Positions 33,715-44,370 of a DNA stretch of 64,000 bases are shown piece by piece. Source of the DNA: Pyropia yezoensis (taxonomy: Eukaryota > Rhodophyta > Bangiophyceae > Bangiales > Bangiaceae); the NCBI GenBank assembly GCA_009829735.1, contig CM020620.1, positions 18,992,354-19,056,353 on the forward strand, given 5' to 3'. Under the pieces are notes generated by a model, which saw nothing but the letters and a program-made list of their open reading frames with translations, was not told where the DNA came from and ran no database searches. The translations under genes were made by a program, and so were the position numbers. Position 1 is the stretch's first letter, and every line of letters starts with the position of its first letter.

Positions 33715-34064
33715 CCGCGGGCCGCGGGGCGGCGCCCGCGCCGGGCGGCGGCCGCCGGCGGGGGGGGGGGGCGCGGCACGGCCGCCGCGGCGGCCACCGC
33801 CCGCCGCCGCCGTGCCGGGGCGGGGGACCCGCAGCAGCAGCAGCAGCGCGGGGAGGCGGCGGCGGCAGCGGCGGTGGCGGCGGCAGCAGCCCCACCACCA
33901 CCCGGGGGGAGCTCTGGCCGGCGGCTGCGGGTGGACGCAGCGGCCGCCGCCGGGTAGGGTGGGCGCGGGGACAAAGGCGGCGGGCATGGCGGCCGGCGCA
34001 GCGGCAGCCTGGGAGGGGCGGGAGCACTCCGTGCGATCGTGACGACCCCGCCCGGCTGCCCATA

Positions 34065-34276
34065 CAGTCAATCCCCGACCTTGTACATACCACCCCCGTA
34101 GAAGCCCAGGTGGGCCCATATCGAGTTGGCCGACAGTCTTCCACGGTCATTCAGAGCAGCGAGAGAGGCGCGGGCGGCTTTTCTCAAGCGATTGATTGGC
34201 GAGCACGCACCTGGCGTCGCGGTGCCGGCAGCTGTAATGCTCGCCATAGGGGTGGGTCATCATCGGGGAATGACTG
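34065..34276 (+). mobile_element. MITE copy B, Tc1/mariner-like (TA target site)
   Basis: ~212 bp, flanked by TA at 34,063-34,064 and 34,277-34,278. TIRs are CAGTCAATCCCCGA (left) and, read inward from the right, CAGTCATTCCCCGA: 13 of 14 match. It is the inverted partner of the element at 1441-1649. It sits in the ~860 bp region between the divergent DUF1749 hydrolase and methyltransferase genes, the rest of which shows no gene. No coding capacity of its own. Confidence 0.8.
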
Positions 34277-34571
34277 TATGTATCCCCAAGCACTCCTCCC
34301 CTCCCATCGCCTCGGCCTGGCGATTCCGACGCGGGATCACACGCTCCCGATCTTGACACCCGATCCAAGCAGGCTTCAGTGGCAAACGCGCTTCCACGCC
34401 CCCCCCTCCCCCCCACCCGCAAGAGAGAGCCCTCCACTCGCCCAGGGTTCGTGGGTGGTTACGTCACGGCCCGCTCCCCTCCACCCGCGGCCATCCTGTG
34501 TGTCTCTTCCCCGTGGCACGCAGCCACTGCCCTGCCCCCCCCCCCCCCCCCCCCCCGCGCGCGAGTTGTGG

Positions 34572-35632
34572 ATGGCCAACAACAACCCCCTCTCCGCCCT
34601 GCGTCTGGCGCTCCTCAAGATGGCCTCCTCCCTGGGCGGCGGCGGCGGCGGCGGCGGCGGCCGGCGGCCGCCCGACATTTCCGCGGCGCTGGCCAACCCC
34701 CGGTGGCCGCCCGCGTGGCCGTTTGCCGACGCGGACTTTGCACGGCAGGACGAGTCCCGGGACACCCGCTTCTACGACACCCCGCGCCTCGTCTACCACA
34801 TTGACGAGTACGCCGTGCGCGCGCTGACCGCCTACTATGCGCGGACGCTGCCACCCAAGGCGGATATTCTGGACTGTACGTTGGTGTGGGCAGGGACGGG
34901 GGGGGGGGGGGGGGGGGGGGGGAGGGAGGGGAGGGGGGAGGGTGGTTTGGGGTGGGGATGGGGGTGTGGGGGTGGAGGGGCGTTGGGAGGGAGTGGAAGC
35001 AGTTTCTGGAGTGCCGCGGGCGCTGGGGGGGGGGGGGAGTCTGCCGGGCTGCTGGCCCACCCTCTTGGTCCGCTGTTGACGTCTGCGGCCGGGCTCCCGT
35101 GTTGTCCGGACTCTTCTGCCGGTCGGAGCGTCTTTCTTTTGTGCTTCCCCCCCCCCCCCCCCCCTCCTTTGCAGTGTGCTCGTCGTGGGTGTCTCACCTT
35201 CCAGACGACTACGAGGCCGCGTCGGTGACGGGCCTGGGCATGGTCGCCGCGGAGCTGGATAAGAACCCCCGCCTGACCACCCGCGTCGTGCGGGACCTCA
35301 ACGTGGACCCGACGCTGCCCTTCCCCGACGCCTCCTTTGACGTCATCACCAACGTTGTGTCGGTCGACTACCTCACTCGCCCGCGGGAGATCTTTGTCGA
35401 GATGGCCCGCGTCCTCCGCCCGGGCGGCACGGCCATCATGTCCTTCTCCAACCGCTGCTTCCCGACAAAGGCCATTGACATTTGGCTCCGCACGTCGGAC
35501 ATGGAACACGCCTTTATTGTCGGCTGCTACTTCCACTACGCGGGGGGCTTTGGGCCGCCGGCGGCGCAGGACATTTCGCCAAACCCGGGGGTGACGGACC
35601 CAATGTTTATTGTGCGCGCGATGAAGCGGTGA
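34572..35632 (+). CDS. SAM-dependent methyltransferase, type-11 like, algal/plant subtype
   Basis: Model: join(34572..34875, 35175..35632), 253 aa. The 299 bp intron begins GTACGT and ends TTGCAG; its phase restores the motif ILDLCSSWVSHLP. That motif takes the place of the usual glycine-rich SAM-binding motif I; then ELDKNPRLTTRVVRDLNV (motif II area, acidic SAM-ribose contact), LPFPDASFDVITNVVSVDYL (motif post-I/II) and MARVLRPGGTAIMSFSNRCFP (the LRPGG motif). The N terminus has a Gly run encoded by GGC repeats, then the family patch DESRDTRFYDTPRLVYHIDEYA. Plants have proteins with the same D-x-x-FY-x-x-PR-x-V-x-HID and DLCSSWVSHLP pattern, of unknown substrate. A C22 run (34,535-34,556) ends 15 bp before the ATG. 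The intron itself has a G25 run near the donor and a C18 run near the acceptor. Confidence 0.87.
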
Positions 35633-36771
35633 ACGGGGGGCGGAGGGGGGGGGGGGGGGGGGGGGGGCGCGAGCAGAGGTTATGGCCAGGAGAGGTCGGG
35701 TAGGGACGGGGGGCGGGCCTCTCTCCCCCCTTTTCACCCTGCCGAGCGGGCCACGCTGCGGTGACAGAGGGCTTGGAGGGGAGGGCGGTGAGTACGTACG
35801 CGGGTCGCTCTTGGCCTCCCCAGCCTCTTTGTTGAGCACGGGGCGCCCCGTTTTTCCCCGTGTTGGCACGCCGCCCACGCCGCCCACGCCCCATGCTGGC
35901 CGCCTGGTGGGTCGCACCACGCACTGCCGGCGGCAAAGAGGCGCGCCACGGCTGCTCTGCGGCCAGTGACGGCCGCCGGGGACTGGAGGAGTCGCGCCGC
36001 AGGGGGCGCGAACAGGGGGCGGAAGAGGGGCAAAGGCGGAGCGGGTGGCAACGGCGGCGACCGTCACTTCGGCCCGCGGGCGCGGGAGGGACAGCATGCA
36101 GGCACGGGCGCCGACCGCGGTCGCCACGGTGGTGACCAGGCCGCTGGGGCCAAAAAGGGGCTTGGGCAGGGGGCGGCCGGGTGGTCCCCCGCCATTCCGC
36201 GGCCTGAAGGGGCTGGTGCCCCCCAGGCGCGAGCCGCTCCCGCGCGCGTGTGTTTGGCGACCGCGTGACTGCCCTGAGGGTGGGCCACGTGCTCGGACAT
36301 CGCTGGCTCGAGCGCGCCTGACGTCGATGCCTACCAGCCGACCCGTCTTCAGACAACACCAAAAAAAAAAAAAAGGCGGACAGCGTCGAATTCCCGGGTG
36401 AAGCACGTCAGCCTGCAGCGCAGGGTCTTATCGGGGGTGTGACTTGGGGTGTCCGCCAGAGAGGCGCACGGTTAACTGTTTTAGTGGAGCTCACAGACAC
36501 ACACGTCCACACGGCACAAGACAAAAAGAGCGTGCCACAGCAGACACACGCACAAGGGAAAACACAAATAGGGTTGTTCACAGCGCCAGCGCAGGGTGAC
36601 AAAGTGCCGACGGCGACCACAGGAGCGCCGCCCGGTAGAGGCGCGAAGGCAGCGTTCAGCCGCCCCTTTCCCCGACCCCCCTTCAAGCCCCCGACACGGA
36701 AAAGGACAGCGCCCTGGCGCAGCCAGAGTATGCACTCGCCACCGCCGCCGCGTCCCACCGTCACCGCACGT
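35633..36771. other. Convergent 3' flanks; no gene seen
   Basis: G-rich just after the methyltransferase stop (run at about 35,646-35,667), then mixed high-G+C sequence, and an A14 run at 36,361-36,374. Nothing coding is convincing. Confidence 0.4.
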
Positions 36772-39700
36772 TCATGCGGGCCATGGAAAGCCCCCCCCCC
36801 CCCCCCCCCCCCGCCGCGGGCAGGCCGCCCCCCCCCCGCCGACCCCGGTCGGCGACGAGCGGGGCCCGGGGAAGACGTTCCAAAACCGGAGCGTCTCGTC
36901 CCCCGCGCCCGTCACGATCGTCTCCCCCGTGGGATTGACGGCCAGGTACAGCACCCGCCACGTATGGCCCGTGAGGGTCACCACCGGCGCGAGCGCCGGG
37001 TAGCGCCACACCACCACCTGGTTCTGCGAGTACCCGTGGGTGGACACCAGCTCGTTGACGTTGCGGGCCCAGGCGAGGTTGCACACCTGAGAGCCTGTGT
37101 CGACCACCGCCAGCGACGCGGCAGAGGAGGTGTTCCAAAACCGGATGGTCCGGTCCGCCGTGCCGCCGCCCGACGCGAGCAGCCCCCGCTGGTGGGGGGA
37201 CCACGCAATCGCCTTGACCGCCGCCGTGTGGTCGCTAAACCGGATCTCGGGGGACGACCCGTGCGCGCCAATGCTCACCCCACCGGGGGTAGACGCAGAC
37301 GTGGCGGCCGTCACAGGGCGCCCACGGCTGCCGCTGCTAAGGCTGCTAAAGCTGCTGCTACTGCTGCGGCTGCCGCCGCCAGCGTCACCATCGCCTACCG
37401 TATTCCCGATAAACGCGTCGTCTCCGCCCGACGGAGACCACCCGCTCGAGCGCACGCCTGGCGCTGCGCCCCCCGCGGCGGCGGCAGCCGCCCCCCGCGC
37501 GCTGCTGAGGGTGGTCGCGTTCCAGATGAGCAGCTTGTTGTCATTGCCCCCCGACGCCAGCTGCAGCTCGTCATCACTCCAGCGCAGGCCACACACCTCC
37601 TGCCGGTGGGCGGCGAGCTCGTGGACGACCGCATTACCGACACGCAGGTCCCGGTTAAGCACCCGGTGGTCTCGTGACCCCGACGACAGCAATGTAGAGC
37701 TCCACGCAACGACGCCGACGCGGGAAAAGTGGCCGGGCAAGCTCCGCACCCGCTGCCCCGTCGAGGCGTCCCACACGTGCACAACCCCTGACATGGTGCC
37801 GACGGCCAGCTCCCGCCCCCGCGGGGACCATGACACGGAGCAGACGGGGCCGTGGGTGCTCCCCACATCGCACAACTTGGTCACCACCGACGTGGCGGCC
37901 GACCAGAGGTAGACGCGGGAGCCGAGGCCAACGGCAATCACATTCGTGGACGACCAGTCCACCAGGTTGAGGTAAAAGTCATCTTGCAACAGCGGCGCGT
38001 CGAGGACCTTGAACGGCGCCCGCGCAATACGACGGGTGGAGCTCCGAGACGACCGCCGCGCCGACGCTGCCGCGCCGGCGCCACAGTCCTCCTCGTCTTC
38101 CAGCCGGTCCATCAGCGACGGGCTGATGAGGCTGCCCACTCGCAGGCCCGACGCTGCCCCTCCGCCGCCGCCCGTTGGGGTGCCACCACCGCAGCCGCCG
38201 CCACCGCCCAGCAGGTCGGCCCCCCCCAACGAGTCTACACTGCACCCAGCACTCCCGGCGAGCGCGCCAGTGATGGAGCCCAATGAGTTGCGGGATCCCC
38301 TGGAGCGCCGGTGGAACCGAAAGACCTTGGTCCCCCCGGGGGTGCTGGTCAGCCCACCCATCGCAGCGTCATCGGCGGCGGCGAGCGCCGAGAGGAGGGA
38401 GCGGTTGGTGCCGCCAGGAGGCGCCTGGCCGGCAGTGCCCCCTGCTCCATCGCCTGCGCCCCCGCCAACCGAGGCAGACGCGGCCGCGGCGTCTGCCCAG
38501 TCGGCTGACGCGTCTGCATCAACGCCATCCAGCGCACTGGGCCGCTCCCACGCGCCGCTCCCCCCCCGGCTGGTTCGCGGCCGCCGGCGTGGCGGCGTCG
38601 GCGACGGCGTCCACGGCTGTTCGCCCGCCAGGCCTACCCGAGGCACGTCTGCGTCCGCGTCGGCGAGGCCGTCTGGCTCCACCGCCCGCCCCGTGGACGG
38701 CGGCCGGCCCGTCGACGACCCAGGCCGCACCAAGTCAGATGGCACCGCCGCATCAGCGCCGTCTGCGGCAGCCCCGTGGGGGTCCCCGCCGGGGTAGTAG
38801 GTCGGCACGGGGTGGTGAGGCGGCACCGCCGCGAGCCCGCCCGTCGCGGCGCCATCCACCAGCGGCTGCGGCAGAGAGCGCCGCCGCAGGGGATCCCCAG
38901 CAGCGGCAGTGGCACCCGCCGCCGCGGCCGCCGCCCCAGGCGGCGACCGCCCATCCGCTGGCGACGACAGGTTGGCCCCAATGAGGTGCGTCTTGAGCAG
39001 CGACGAGTAGGTGGGCGGCGTCGCGGTCGGGCCGTGGCGCTCGGTGCTCGCGCCGTTGGCGCCGTTGCGACCCGACGTGCCACCGCGGCTGTCGGGCGAC
39101 GCGCACGGCCCGGCCGCATCGGAACCCGACGACGGGTCGGGCACGACGCGGTTCTCATTGACAAAACTGGCTAGCCGGTCGGGGTAGCCGTTCTCCGACT
39201 GCAGCAGCGAGAAGAAGGTCTGCGTGTCCCCATCGCGCGTGGGTATGAGCCTGGGGGTCGGCAGGGCGAGCGGAGCGGGGGCGCAAAGGCACACACACCA
39301 TCCAAGTAGGGTGACAGAAACAGCAACACGAACAACCAAGTGCCACGAAGCACAACATACGCGCGCCAGATATGAGCGGGAAAGTACAGCCACGTCAGTG
39401 ATCCCTCTACCGGTCGCCAGGGTGTCCTGCTACCAACGTGGACCAAAAGGACCTCAGTGGGGGCGCGCGTGGCCACTAGGGTTGCCGCACGCTCCGGGGC
39501 AACGCCCCATGCATCGGCACCCCACGAACAGCCTCGCACACCGCTCCCCACGCCTCCCGCGGCTCCACCCCGGCGGCGCGACGCCCCCACGGCGCTGCAC
39601 CGCCCCCGCACACCAACGCCCACCCCCCCCACCCCCCCACCCCCCCCTGCCTTCCATCGTGCGCAGTACCCCCTCCCCCCGCTCCAACCATACCTGTCTG

Positions 39701-39863
39701 TCCCGTTGCTGTAGCGTGCGCTCCCCCGGCGTGACCGTGGGCGGCCGCCATGCGGGGGGGGAGGTGGGGAGCCCGCCCCATCCGCCCCTCCTCCCCTCCC
39801 CCCGCCCGCTCCCCCCACCGTCGACAGCCGCCCCAGCGCCGACACAACGTCCTCAATGGGCAT
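36772..39863 (-). CDS. FZR: Cdh1/Fizzy-related (CCS52) activator of the anaphase-promoting complex
   Basis: Model: complement(join(36772..39250, 39694..39863)), 882 aa. The 443 bp intron begins GTATGG and ends CCCAG; splicing builds the C-box DRLIPTR (56-62; consensus D-R-F/Y-I-P). YSSLLKTHLIGANL follows, matching the Cdh1-specific YxLLKxELLGA block. A long low-complexity linker leads to a WD40 propeller from about residue 471, opened by the diagnostic stretch KVLDAPLLQDDFYLNLVDWS. The propeller binds D-box/KEN-box substrates and presents them to the APC/C. It carries a ~90-residue Ser/Gly/Pro insert (about 637-726) between blades. The annotated frame ends GGFPWPA after a poly-C/G run (36,790-36,812), but a one-base length change there would instead end ARMNVR, close to the Ile-Arg tail by which APC/C activators dock. 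So the last residues are uncertain. Length is well above the usual ~480-500 aa because of the linkers. Confidence 0.93.
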
Positions 39864-40628
39864 CCTGATGCCGCCGCGCGAGCCCGTCCCGGTCGCCCGC
39901 CGGCCGGCCGCCCGTTGCCCTGCCGATCGCCGCCGCCGCCGCCGCAGCCACCGCCGCAGCCGACGCCGCCACCGCCGCCGCCGCCTGCCGGTGTGGCCGT
40001 CATGCACCAGCCGGCCGCCGCTGTCCCCCCACCGCCTAGCCACAACGCCGAGGGGGGGGAAACGGACGGGGCGGCGGCACACCCACCCCACCACCCCCCC
40101 CCCCCCCCCCCCCCCAGCCGCCCTCCCCCTCCTCCCTCCCCCTCACCCCCCGCAGAGTAACCCGGATGCAGCAGGCCTGCCGCAAGCCAACAGCGCGCTG
40201 GGACGTGCGAGCCACCCCTTTCCCCCCCCCCGCCCGCCCGTGACCCCGCGGGCCGTCGACCAGCCGGAGCGCGCCGGGAGGAAGGAGAAGGGCCCGCAGG
40301 GGGGAGAGGGGAAGGGGGAGGTGAAGGGGTGAGGGGGGGATGGCGACGCAACAATGACGCCCGATAGCGGATGGGTTGGTTGGGGGGGATGACGGGCCGC
40401 GGGGGATGATGGGGTGGGGACGCGGCGCGGCTGCCACCAGGGGGCAGGGCGGGTCGGGAAAAAAAAACAAAAACAGGGCGGCGTCCCACCCACCTACCCT
40501 CACAGGCCAGGCGGACGCTCCGCCGAGGGGATGGGCCGCGGCGGGCACGCCCCGCCGTGCGGGCGCACGCCCGCTGCCGTGCGCGGCCAGCCAATGGGGG
40601 GCGGCGGTGCGGGCGCCACGCCCAGCAC

Positions 40629-40631
<3 letters not shown>

Positions 40632-40661
<30 letters not shown>
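40632..40661. repeat. (CAG)10 microsatellite
   Basis: Ten CAG triplets preceded by imperfect CAC/CAG copies. No coding frame here is supported, so no polyglutamine product is claimed. Confidence 0.95.
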
Positions 40662-40663
<2 letters not shown>

Positions 40664-40855
40664 CCAGCCCGGCCACCCGCCCGGCCGCCCCCACCTCTGC
40701 CCCTCAGCGGCGCGGGGGAACGCCGCCGCTGTCGGTGCGTAGCGCGGCGGCGGCGGCGCCCCCGGTACGAGCGCGCTGCGGCGGGGGCGGCAATGCGAAA
40801 CGGACGCGTGGCGAGCGGCCCGCGGCGGAGCGGAGCGGCGGCGGGCGGGGTGGTG

Positions 40856-40916
40856 GGTGGTGGTGGTGGTGGTGGTGGTGGTGGTGGTGGTGGTGGTGGT
40901 GGTGGTGGTGGTGGTG
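40856..40916. repeat. (GGT)n microsatellite
   Basis: About 20 uninterrupted GGT units on the plus strand, able to form G-rich secondary structure. Confidence 0.95.
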
Positions 40917-41699
40917 GGGTGGTGTGTGCGCGAGGCGCCGACCGTATCACGGCGGGGGGGGGGAGGAGGGGGGAAGGGGGGGGGAGGGCGAAGCGGGGGG
41001 AGGCCGCCGCGACCCGCCACGCCAGGCCACCACGCCGGCCACCAGCCCCGCGTGGCCCCTTCCCGCGCAACGGCGGGGGGGAGGGGGGGAGAGAATAGGA
41101 GCGGGAACGCGTGGCGGCGGCAGGCAGGGGTCGGCGTGGCGGGGGGTGGTGCGGGCGCGGGGGTGGGGGGGGAGGAGGTGAGGGCGGGGGGGGGGGGGGT
41201 GGGGTGGATAGGAGGGAAAGCGGCGCGTAGAGGCGGTGGGGCGGGGGGGGGGGTGGTGGTGGCCCGGCCGAGTGCCGTGCGCGCCCCCACGGCGCCACGG
41301 GCGGGGGCACCGACACTACTCGGCACCGCCGCGTGGCACGGGGCGCTCCAGCAGGGCGGTGGGGATGTGATGGCTGCGGGGGGCGGGGGGGGGGGGGGGG
41401 GGGGGGGGGGTTGGGGGGGAAGGCCCCCCCCCCCCCCGCCACCCCGCTCCTGTCTGGGGGCGCACCCGCCGCCGCCGGCGGGCTGTGCCCCGCTGCCGCC
41501 GCCGCCGCGCCACCACTGGGCACGCCACGGCCACGCGTGGCGCGGGGGGCGGGCGGCGGGCAGCTCCCCCCCCCCCCACCCCCCCCCCCAAACGGCTGGA
41601 ATCCGACAGCCGGCCAGCCGCCGGGTGGGCGAGGGCGGGCTCCTCCTCGGCAGGGAGGGGATGAGGGGGGGGGGGGGGGGGGGGTTGGTGGTGGTGGTG

Positions 41700-41740
41700 G
41701 GCCTGCCTGCCTGCTTGCCTGCCTGCCTGCCTCTGCCTGC
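41700..41740. repeat. CCTG-type tetranucleotide repeat
   Basis: CCTG/CTTG units repeated about nine times. A T22 run follows at 41,894-41,915. Confidence 0.9.
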
Positions 41741-42649
41741 CGCGCGCTGGGACAAACCGACAGACGATGGCGCACCCGCGGGCGCGGGACGTGTCTTTGG
41801 GGGGGAAGGGGCAAGGAAAACACAGGGGGTGCAGTGGGGGGGGGGGTTTGCGCCCCTTGAAGCGGGGTTTGGGGTGGGGGGGGCGCTCCTCGCTTTTTTT
41901 TTTTTTTTTTTTTTTGGCGCGAGCGCAACCAATGCCGCACAGGACGAGAGAGATGGGAAGGGTGTGGAGGGGGGGGGGGGGGGCCGGGGGGGGGGGGGTC
42001 GTGGGGGGGGGGGTGGAAAGAGAGGGTGCGCCTCGGTGGGGTGGGGGAAAACGGGTTGCGTGCCGCCGGGCCTTGGCGGCGGCGGCTACCCCAAGCGGTG
42101 ACAGGTCTCGACGGGGGGGGGGGGGGCTTGGTCGCGGACCTATGGACCCTTGCCAGGCCATCCTTCCGTAGACGAGCTGGAAAGGCGGCTGTGCCACGCA
42201 TCGTGCGGGAAGGGATCCGGTGGGGGAACGGCGGATGGGGGCCAGCTCACCACCCAAACGGAAAAGGGCGACTCGGGGGGGGGGCGCCCGCGGGGGGTGG
42301 GGGGGTGTCCGTTTTTTTTTTGCGACCGCGGCCGTCGTGGCGGGACGGGAGAGTGCCGGCCACGGGGTGAGGGCCTGCTGGTGAGTCGCGAGTTTAGACT
42401 TGGATTACAAGTATATCTCTTGGAAGGAGAAACTTACACTCGTTTCCAAGTCCAGCACTGTCCAGCGGTGCTGCAGCAGGGGTCGTGCTGACAAGTCGGA
42501 CTGGGCAACAGCCAGTCCACCTCACGACCGGTGCGACACGCCATGGGACGATGTCATCGTGTGACGCACAGACAAAAAAAAATAGACGTACGCCATGGCC
42601 ATCGCAGGACGCACGCACCCTTCACACGCTGCCCCCCCCTTCCACCCGC

Positions 42650-43582
42650 TCACTTCAGCATCGTCTTGACCTTGTCCGCATTCGCCTTGGTCCGCCGCGA
42701 CGTCTCGAGCGTGTACTCATTCACCGTCGACACGAGGCCCTCCTGGTAGGTCAGCTCTGAGTTCATCGCACTCGCCAGGCCCTTCATGTCGGCGAGCGCC
42801 CCCGAGATGGCATCCAGGTCCTCGTCCTGCTTGCGCAGCGCCGACGCGACGCCGGTCGAGTAGCCAGCATACTCCTCACGGCCGCCGACGCCCGCGGCGC
42901 CGCCAACGGCGCGGGCGGCCTTGCCCTTCTTGGACGCCACCAGCTGCTCGTCCAGCAGGTCTGCCCGGTCATCGTCGTCGCCCCCGCCGCCACCACCCCG
43001 GGCGGCCTCGTCCCGCTCGCGGAGGCCATCCAGGTCCAGGCTGTCCACCCCCCCGTCGCGGAGCGCGTCGCGCTCCTTGGCCTCCTTGCGGCCCAGCTTC
43101 TTTTGCTTGTCCAGACCCTTGCCCGGCCGCTTCGCACGAGAAAACATCCGGACATACACGGGCTTGGTCATCTTGTCAATGACCTTTTCCGACTTGTCCA
43201 GGCAGTCGTGGACGCGCTCAATGTCGGCAGTCATCCCCTCCAGCTGCTTGGTCTGGTCCTTGAGCGTAGCGGCCGTGTTGACCCCAATGGACCGCGCCTC
43301 GAGGGCCAGCGCCAGCGACCGCTTGGTGCCCTCATTGCCCGCTGCGGCCTGCGCTAGGGCGTGCTCCTCCAGCTCCGCAACGGACATTTGCTCCATCTCC
43401 GCGGCGGTCGGCTCCCGCCCAGACGCGGCGGAGCGGCCGCCGCGGCTGCCCCCCGACGGCGCATCGCCGAGGAGGTCGTCAAACGAGTCGGCAGGGGGGG
43501 GGGGGGGGGACGACGGCCCGCCGCTAGCGGGTTCGTCCAGCAGCACCACGCCGCCGCCGCCCTTCTTCTTCTTGGAAAACAT
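42650..43582 (-). CDS. SNAP-25/SNAP33-like Qbc-SNARE
   Basis: 310 aa, single exon; the ATG at 43,582 begins MFSKKKKGGGG, a basic start. Two SNARE heptad regions are present. Qb (about residues 85-138) has its zero-layer Gln at Q110 (LKDQTKQLEGM), followed by the helix IERVHDCLDKSEKVIDKM. Qc (about 250-308) has its zero-layer Gln at Q280 (SELTYQEGLVSTVNEY). Two Q-SNARE motifs in one chain define the SNAP-25 family, which pairs with a syntaxin and a VAMP at the plasma membrane for exocytosis. The linker is basic (SRAKRPGKGLDKQKKLGRKEAK) and lacks the Cys cluster palmitoylated in animal SNAP-25, as in plant SNAP33, so membrane contact may be electrostatic or via partners. The ~60-residue N terminus is disordered (Pro, Gly, Ser). 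Confidence 0.92.
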   Translation of the reverse strand: MFSKKKKGGGGVVLLDEPASGGPSSPPPPPADSFDDLLGDAPSGGSRGGRSAASGREPTAAEMEQMSVAELEEHALAQAAAGNEGTKRSLALALEARSIGVNTAATLKDQTKQLEGMTADIERVHDCLDKSEKVIDKMTKPVYVRMFSRAKRPGKGLDKQKKLGRKEAKERDALRDGGVDSLDLDGLRERDEAARGGGGGGDDDDRADLLDEQLVASKKGKAARAVGGAAGVGGREEYAGYSTGVASALRKQDEDLDAISGALADMKGLASAMNSELTYQEGLVSTVNEYTLETSRRTKANADKVKTMLK

Positions 43583-44370
43583 CACGAGGCGGGTGCAGGT
43601 GAGGGTGGGAAGGAGGGAAGGAGGGAGGGAATACAGGAAGAGCGGGGGGGGAAATGAAAGGAAAGAGAGGTGGGGGACGGGGAGGGGGAAGGGGGCAGAA
43701 GGGGGGTTGAGGTGGGGAGAGAACCAACACCAGGCGAAGGGAGCGGGGTAGGCCCGGCCAGCCACCCGGGCTTGTGGCGGCCGGTCGCCGTCGGCCAGCT
43801 ACGTGACGACGTCACTAGGCAGCGGGGAATTCCGCAACGTCGGGGGGGGGGGCGGGAGGGCCTAGCAGCGGCCCCTTGTCGCACTAGGCCTGCCCGTTCC
43901 TGCAGGCACGAAGTGCCGGTGGGGGAGAGAGAGGAGAGAGATGCCTGCGACCGCTGCCCCCACGCGACCCCCCCTTGGCGAGCCGCCACGCCACGCCACG
44001 CCAGACCCCCCCCCCACAACCGCGCCCAGGCACTGTGCAAGCACGGCCTCGGGCAGAAAAGCCCAAAGATGAGCCAGTCGGGCGCGAGGCAGAAATTTTC
44101 TGGCCCCACCGCTCAGGGCCCCCACAAATGTGCGAGAAGGCGAATAATTCCTGGGGGTCTCAGTCGATCTTGTATCGGTGCCACGTGCCGGGACGGCTGG
44201 TCGTGTTTCGTTGCAGCCCCGGTCCAGGGGAAGAAAGATTACATTGGGAGCGCTGTCGAGCGGAGAAAGAAAGAAAACAGCCCTGGCGAGCACCCGTACG
44301 CACAGCCCGAGGGCCTCTCGGTTTTGTTTTTTTTGCCACCTGCCCATCCCCCCCTCCCCCCTTCCCGGCC
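43583..44370. other. Upstream region of the SNARE gene and 3' flank of the pseudokinase gene
   Basis: Pyrimidine-rich on the minus strand just upstream of the SNARE ATG (repeated CCCTCCTTCC). No gene seen in the rest. Confidence 0.4.

Larger units (their letters stand above)
39864..42649. other. 2.8 kb of simple-sequence DNA; no gene supported
   Basis: Dominated by G and C runs: C at 40,089-40,113, G at about 41,390-41,410 and 41,667-41,684. Long open frames exist on both strands but are Pro/Arg/Gly runs. Only the last ~300 bp (42,360-42,649) has ordinary composition; it is the 3' flank of the SNARE gene. Confidence 0.5.

Noticed and set aside
40632-40661. Polyglutamine-encoding gene
   Set aside because: The CAG run is not within any supported coding frame.
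40036-42201. Minus-strand open frames of 720-820 codons in the 40-42 kb region
   Set aside because: They consist of Pro, Arg and Gly runs produced by poly-G/poly-C DNA; no motif, and overlapping frames on both strands are equally open.
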